A stretch of DNA of 9,700 nucleotides from the NCBI GenBank assembly GCA_947499275.1, contig CANMNM010000028.1, forward strand, positions 1-9,700. The letters are read 5' to 3'. Made by a program: the position numbers and the translations under genes. Positions 5,938 through 9,700 of this stretch are shown here, piece after piece (positions within the stretch are counted from its first letter, which is position 1; each line of letters begins with the position of its first letter). Under the pieces are notes generated by a model that did no database searches, was not told where the DNA came from, and worked only from the letters and a program-made list of their open reading frames with translations. Source of the DNA: Actinomycetota bacterium. Lineage in GTDB: Bacteria > Actinomycetota > Actinomycetes > S36-B12.

Positions 5938-7103
5938 GTTCACAACTTGACCCACAAACCCGCGAGGAACTTGTTAATCCGAAAGATCGAAGTTTCACCC
6001 AGCGATTAGCGACCGCCGCGGATTGGCGGTCGGCCATTTTGATTCCATTCCTTGCGGTTTTCAGCGCCCTGATCATCGGTTTGGTCATCATTATTCTCAC
6101 GGGATCATCCTTCGCCGAAGCGATGAATGCCTATCTTGCTCTCCTACAGGGATCGGTCGGTTCACTCCGAGCGATTTCCGAGACGCTCACCGCAGCTACC
6201 CCGCTCATTTTGGCAGGGCTTTCAGTGGCCTTGGCATTTCGTGCTGGACTGTTTAACATCGGTGGCGAAGGCCAAGCGTTAATTGGCGGAATGTTTGCCG
6301 TTTGGGTTGGTTTTTCAATTACGGGACTGCCCTTTTTCATTCACCTTCCTCTTGCCATCGTTGCCGGAATCGTGGGCGGTGCGATTTGGGGTTTTATTCC
6401 CGGTATTTTGAAAGCTAAGACCGGGGCCCATGAAGTAATCACCACAATTATGTTGAACTACATTGCCTTGCGTTTGGTGGATTTTTTACTCAAAACCACA
6501 ATGTTTCAGCGTGAAGGTCGAAATGACCCCGTGTCAAAAAACATTGAAGCGAGTGCTGAATACCCAACCTTGCTCACTGGAATTGATTCGGCAATGCGGG
6601 TACACGCTGGACTTTTTGTAGCCCTCGGGGCGGCGTTCCTCATCTACTGGTTGCTCTTTCGCACCACCATCGGTTTCGAATTTCGCGCTGTAGGAGCAAA
6701 TCCAAGTGCAGCCCGTTACGCCGGTATCTCGGTCACCAAGGTTTATATCTTGGTCATGTTGATTGCAGGTGCTCTGGCAGGTACAGCGGGCGCGGGCCAA
6801 GTGTTGGGACTTCTTGGTCGCACCACGCCGGGTTTCACCGCCGACCTTGGTTTTGACGGGATTGCGGTGGCGTTATTGGGGCGTTCTAATCCGTGGGGTG
6901 TCGTCGCTGCCGCAATTCTTTTTGGTGGGCTGCGGGCCGGGGGCCAGCAAATGCAGGTGAGTGCCAACGTTGGAATTGATTTGATTTCAGTTATTCAAGC
7001 CCTCATCATTCTTTTTGTTGCAGCTCCGGCGCTGATCTCGGCAATTTATCGGCTTAAAACTCCAGTCGCCTCCGCCCAAATCAGTAAGGGGTGGGGAGCA
7101 TGA
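5934..7103 (+). CDS. Nucleoside ABC importer permease 1
   Basis: A 389-residue polytopic membrane protein of the branched-chain amino acid/ribose-type (BPD_transp_2) permease group. A charged cytoplasmic N-terminus (1-33) is followed by hydrophobic segments at about 34-57, 88-104, 116-155 (probably two), 163-182, 225-243, 270-290, 320-343 and 358-380. The family signature GLFNIGGEGQ at 105-114 contains the NIGxEG motif shared by nucleoside-importer permeases, and RAVGANPSAARYAGIS is the usual later cytoplasmic-loop motif (about 251-266). It corresponds to the YufP/NupP partner. It starts at ATG 5934, which overlaps the ATPase stop, with a weak GGGAAG site just upstream. It ends at TGA 7101-7103, overlapping the next start. 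It should form a heterodimeric channel with the second permease. Confidence 0.94.
   Translation: MSSQLDPQTREELVNPKDRSFTQRLATAADWRSAILIPFLAVFSALIIGLVIIILTGSSFAEAMNAYLALLQGSVGSLRAISETLTAATPLILAGLSVALAFRAGLFNIGGEGQALIGGMFAVWVGFSITGLPFFIHLPLAIVAGIVGGAIWGFIPGILKAKTGAHEVITTIMLNYIALRLVDFLLKTTMFQREGRNDPVSKNIEASAEYPTLLTGIDSAMRVHAGLFVALGAAFLIYWLLFRTTIGFEFRAVGANPSAARYAGISVTKVYILVMLIAGALAGTAGAGQVLGLLGRTTPGFTADLGFDGIAVALLGRSNPWGVVAAAILFGGLRAGGQQMQVSANVGIDLISVIQALIILFVAAPALISAIYRLKTPVASAQISKGWGA
6010..6032. repeat. 8-bp GC-rich inverted repeat in the permease 1 5' coding region
   Basis: CGACCGCC (6010-6017) pairs exactly with GGCGGTCG (6025-6032) around a 7-base loop, about 75 bases after the permease start codon, just before the first membrane-segment codons. 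It could be chance in coding sequence. Confidence 0.4.
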
Positions 7104-8404
7104 GCGATAACAGCGCAGCTTATGAAAAATCTCCGATCGAGAGTTATGAAAGTACAGAAAAAAAGTCAAATGTGCTCAGTAAGAGCAAGGTTCGGCGAGC
7201 AAAAATTCTTGGCATCATTATGTTGCTGCTCTCGGCCGTTGTCATGTTCGTTCTGGCTCCCGCATCCCAAGGAATCGCTACTTTTGGCTTGAGTTTCCCT
7301 GACGACAAGTTCCAGCTTGATGCACTAGCGATCCCCAGCACTGCTGCCCTCTACGTCCTCGCCATGGTCCTTGCGTTTCTGGGTGGAACACAATTTCTCA
7401 AGGGATTTCAACGTAAATCAACGTTGATTTTGGGAATCTCGTTTGTTGTTTTCGTCATCTCGATCATGATTTGGGCAACGGCAGGTCAAGAGTTTTCGCT
7501 GATCAGCATGCTTGTGTCCACTATCGCGCGAACGACCCCGATCGCACTCGGGGCACTGTCCGGAATCTTGTGTGAGCGCTCGGGAGTGGTCAACATCGGT
7601 ATTGAGGGCATGCTCTTGGGTGGCGCATTCACCGGAGTTGTCATGGGTTCACTACTGGGTGGTTGGGTTGGATTAATCGCGGCCACCATTACCGGTGGTG
7701 TACTTGCGTTACTACTCGCATTTCTCGCCATCAACTACCGAGTTGATCAAATTATCATCGGTGTTGTGATTAACTTGTTGGTGCTTGGTCTCACTTCGTT
7801 TTTGACATCACAAATCTTGGTTGGGCGCCCGGAATGGAATGATGCGCCAATCTTCCCGGCGATCAAGATCCCCATTTTGGGTGATATTCCGATTATCGGG
7901 CCCATGTTTTTTGACCAGACCGTGATCGTTTACGCCATGTTTGGGCTCGTTGCACTGACCACCTTCTTACTCTTTCGCACCCGTTGGGGCTTGCGTACAC
8001 GCTCCGTCGGAGAAAACCCGAAAGCGGCAGATTCATTGGGCATCAGCGTCTCTAAGACCCGTTACCTTGCGGTGATTTACGGCGGTATGGTGGGTGGTTT
8101 TGCTGGAGCCTGGTTCACCTTAGGCACGGTGGGTCGTTTCGACGAAGGGATGACCGGTGGAGCCGGTTTCATTGGCCTTGCCGCAATGATCTTTGGTGGC
8201 TGGAATCCCATCGGTGCATTGGGCGCCGCACTAATCTTCGGATTCTCAGATTCGCTTTCGCAGAAACTCGCATTGATCAACACGTCAATCCCTACCGAGT
8301 TTTTAGCCATGACCCCCTACCTCGTCACAATCGTTGTTGTGGCCGGCCTGGTAGGACGCGCTAGACCACCGGCCGCTGACGGCCAACCTTTTGAGAAGCA
8401 GTAG
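7100..8404 (+). CDS. Nucleoside ABC importer permease 2, with N-terminal membrane extension
   Basis: A 434-residue polytopic membrane protein, partner of permease 1. ATG 7100 was preferred over GTG 7091 because it gives the ATGA coupling overlap and has GGGGAG (7093-7098) directly before it. The permease core begins near residue 130 and carries SGVVNIGIEGM (161-171), RSVGENPKAADSLGIS (291-306) and GGWNPIGALGAALIFG. Core hydrophobic segments lie at about 137-154, 171-211, 218-236, 262-281, 309-329, 336-356 and 397-417. Before the core is an extra region of about 130 residues: a hydrophilic, charged tail (1-35) and three hydrophobic segments at about 36-53, 82-97 and 109-126. Bacillus YufQ-type partners are, from memory, around 320 residues and lack this. 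Similar long forms occur in actinobacterial relatives. The function of the extension is unknown. Confidence 0.93.
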   Translation: MSDNSAAYEKSPIESYESTEKKSNVLSKSKVRRAKILGIIMLLLSAVVMFVLAPASQGIATFGLSFPDDKFQLDALAIPSTAALYVLAMVLAFLGGTQFLKGFQRKSTLILGISFVVFVISIMIWATAGQEFSLISMLVSTIARTTPIALGALSGILCERSGVVNIGIEGMLLGGAFTGVVMGSLLGGWVGLIAATITGGVLALLLAFLAINYRVDQIIIGVVINLLVLGLTSFLTSQILVGRPEWNDAPIFPAIKIPILGDIPIIGPMFFDQTVIVYAMFGLVALTTFLLFRTRWGLRTRSVGENPKAADSLGISVSKTRYLAVIYGGMVGGFAGAWFTLGTVGRFDEGMTGGAGFIGLAAMIFGGWNPIGALGAALIFGFSDSLSQKLALINTSIPTEFLAMTPYLVTIVVVAGLVGRARPPAADGQPFEKQ

Positions 8405-8413
8405 ACAAGGGTC

Positions 8414-8827
8414 ATGACTACTTCGGATCAACAGTGGGACGCACTAGCCCAGGCCGCAATCGGGATCATGAAAATGGCGTATGCGCCCTACTCGAAATTC
8501 AAAGTTGGGGTTGCGGGTTTAATGGATGACGGCCGGATTGTGGTGGGCTGCAATGTTGAAAATGCCAGTTACGGTATTGGACTGTGCGCCGAGTGCGGCA
8601 TGGTTTCAGCAATCCACGCATCCGGTGGCGGAAAACTGGTGGCAATCACATGTGTTGACCAGCACGGTAATTCACTGATGCCGTGCGGACGCTGCCGTCA
8701 ACTATTGTGGGAAAACGGAACACCTACGACGCAGATCACCACCCCCGAGGGAATCAAAACTCTGACTGAAATCCTGCCGCAAGCATTCGGCCCTGATGAC
8801 CTGATTGCGCGAAAGGAAACTCGTTAA
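8414..8827 (+). CDS. cdd: Cytidine deaminase
   Basis: A 137-residue homotetrameric-type cytidine deaminase that converts cytidine and deoxycytidine to uridine and deoxyuridine using a catalytic zinc. Visible landmarks are YAPYSKFKVG (23-32), NVENASYG (47-54), the zinc and proton-shuttle motif CAE at 58-60, and PCGRC at 90-94, which supplies the other two zinc cysteines C91 and C94. The C-terminal block LPQAFGPDDL completes the fold. CAECG and MPCGRCRQ match mycobacterial-type Cdd. It starts at ATG 8414, nine bases after the permease stop, with CAAGGG close upstream, so it is co-transcribed with the importer. It should supply uracil nucleosides to the phosphorylase encoded next. Confidence 0.97.
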   Translation: MTTSDQQWDALAQAAIGIMKMAYAPYSKFKVGVAGLMDDGRIVVGCNVENASYGIGLCAECGMVSAIHASGGGKLVAITCVDQHGNSLMPCGRCRQLLWENGTPTTQITTPEGIKTLTEILPQAFGPDDLIARKETR

Positions 8828-8830
8828 ACC

Positions 8831-9700
8831 ATGGTTGAACCATTCTCGGCAGTCGACGTCATCATTGCCAAACGCCAGAAGCAGCAATTGACCAAGTCTC
8901 AGATTGATTGGGTAATTGACGCTTACACTCGTGGCGTTGTAGCCGATGAACAAATGGCCGCGCTCGCCATGGCGATATTGCTCAATGGAATGAACCAACA
9001 AGAAATTGTTCAGTGGACCAACGCCATGATCAACAGTGGTGAGCGGATGGATTTCAGTGACATCACAATCCCAACCGTGGACAAACACTCAACCGGTGGA
9101 GTGGGGGACAAGATCACCCTTCCCCTTGCCCCACTTGTCGCAGCATGTGGCGCTGCTGTCCCTCAACTCTCAGGTCGCGGCTTGGGTCACACCGGTGGCA
9201 CCCTGGACAAAATGGAGAGCATTAAAGGTTGGCGAGCGGATCTCACCAGTGAAGAAATGCATTCGATTCTACGAGACGTTGGCGCCGTCATTTGTGCTGC
9301 CGGACCAGGCCTTGCCCCCGCTGACAAAAAGCTCTATGCATTGCGTGATGTCACCGGAACTGTTGAAGCAATACCGCTGATCGCCTCCAGCATCATGAGT
9401 AAGAAAATCGCGGAAGGCGCAAGCGGACTAATTCTTGATGTAAAAACCGGCAATGGCGCATTTATGTCTGATCCGGCAATGGCGCGTGAACTTGCTCAAA
9501 CCATGGTGAACCTGGGCAAAGACGCCGGGGTGAACACCCGAGCCTTGATCACGGCAATGGACGTTCCCCTTGGTCTGGCCATCGGCAATGCCCTCGAAGT
9601 CCAAGAAAGCATTGAGGTTCTGCAGGGTGGTGGACCAGCGGATGTGCGTGAACTCACCCTCACCTTGGCAAGAGAAATGCTCGAGATTGTCGGCATAACG
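8831..9700 (+). CDS. deoA: Thymidine (pyrimidine-nucleoside) phosphorylase, 5' part
   Basis: Partial at the window end: 290 codons are open from ATG 8831, which starts three bases after the cdd stop with AAAGGAAA at 8812-8819 upstream. It is the phosphorylase that splits thymidine and deoxyuridine into base plus 2-deoxyribose 1-phosphate. Phosphate-site KHSTGGVGDK is at 85-94, and the family signature SGRGLGHTGGTLDKME at 114-129. Pyrimidine-binding residues R172, S187 and K191 match the E. coli DeoA positions (171, 186, 190) with an offset of one, and KTGNGAFM follows at 205-212. The N-terminal alpha domain and most of the alpha/beta domain are present; the C-terminal part of a protein of about 430 residues lies outside. 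Discrimination between strict thymidine phosphorylase and broader pyrimidine-nucleoside phosphorylase is not possible from this portion. Genomic order in related actinobacteria predicts add (adenosine deaminase) next. Confidence 0.97.
   Translation, partial: MVEPFSAVDVIIAKRQKQQLTKSQIDWVIDAYTRGVVADEQMAALAMAILLNGMNQQEIVQWTNAMINSGERMDFSDITIPTVDKHSTGGVGDKITLPLAPLVAACGAAVPQLSGRGLGHTGGTLDKMESIKGWRADLTSEEMHSILRDVGAVICAAGPGLAPADKKLYALRDVTGTVEAIPLIASSIMSKKIAEGASGLILDVKTGNGAFMSDPAMARELAQTMVNLGKDAGVNTRALITAMDVPLGLAIGNALEVQESIEVLQGGGPADVRELTLTLAREMLEIVGIT

Noticed and set aside
5675..6100. 141-codon minus-strand frame across the ATPase/permease junction
   Set aside because: Antisense to two conserved genes, with composition expected of an antisense shadow.
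7536..7553. 6-bp hairpin CCCCGA/TCGGGG inside permease 2
   Set aside because: Short stem within coding sequence; readily expected by chance.
9036..9380. 114-codon plus-strand frame in another phase
   Set aside because: It lies inside deoA, whose own frame carries the full phosphorylase signature.
1..9700. CRISPR array, mobile element, tRNA, rRNA or defence system
   Set aside because: No spaced repeat series, transposase, integrase, RNA gene or defence-type protein was seen; nearly all sequence is accounted for by metabolic and transport genes.

Overview
The window reads as a single co-directional (+ strand) block of bacterial genes from an actinobacterium-like genome. That placement is inferred from three things: the cytidine deaminase carries the CAECG form of its zinc motif that I know from mycobacterial and streptomycete Cdd proteins, the lipoprotein/ABC/permease/permease/cdd/deoA order is one I associate with Actinobacteria, and GTG/TTG starts follow purine-rich ribosome binding sites. 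Base composition looks close to 50% G+C by eye (not counted), low for that phylum. Genus-level placement is not possible from the sequence alone.

Layout. Positions 1-765 hold the 3' half of an adenosylcobalamin-dependent acyl-CoA mutase large subunit that ends without a cobalamin-binding domain. It is followed after 12 bases by a TRZ/ATZ-type metal-dependent amidohydrolase, probably a nucleoside deaminase (778-2100), and then by a RihA/RihB-like nucleoside hydrolase (2105-3067). A 98-base leader with inverted repeats precedes a BMP/PnrA-type nucleoside-binding lipoprotein (3166-4290). A hairpin terminator or attenuator at 4326-4351 separates it from a tightly packed run: the double ABC ATPase (4432-5937), two permeases joined by 4-base ATGA overlaps (5934-7103 and 7100-8404), cytidine deaminase cdd (8414-8827), and the first 290 codons of thymidine phosphorylase deoA, which runs off the window end (8831-9700).

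How they work together. The lipoprotein should capture nucleosides outside the cell, and the ATPase and permeases import them. Cdd deaminates (deoxy)cytidine to (deoxy)uridine and DeoA phosphorolyses the deoxyribonucleosides. The upstream hydrolase cleaves ribonucleosides to base plus ribose, and the amidohydrolase may deaminate a purine nucleoside or S-adenosylhomocysteine/methylthioadenosine-like compound. The whole is a nucleoside scavenging and catabolism locus. I saw no tRNA, rRNA, CRISPR array, insertion sequence or phage gene, and no sign of a wholly new system. The most unusual signals are small: a perfect 11-bp inverted repeat inside the ATPase gene, a structured leader before the lipoprotein gene, a 12-base tandem duplication across the lipoprotein stop codon, and the pairing of a deaminase and a hydrolase upstream of the transporter.
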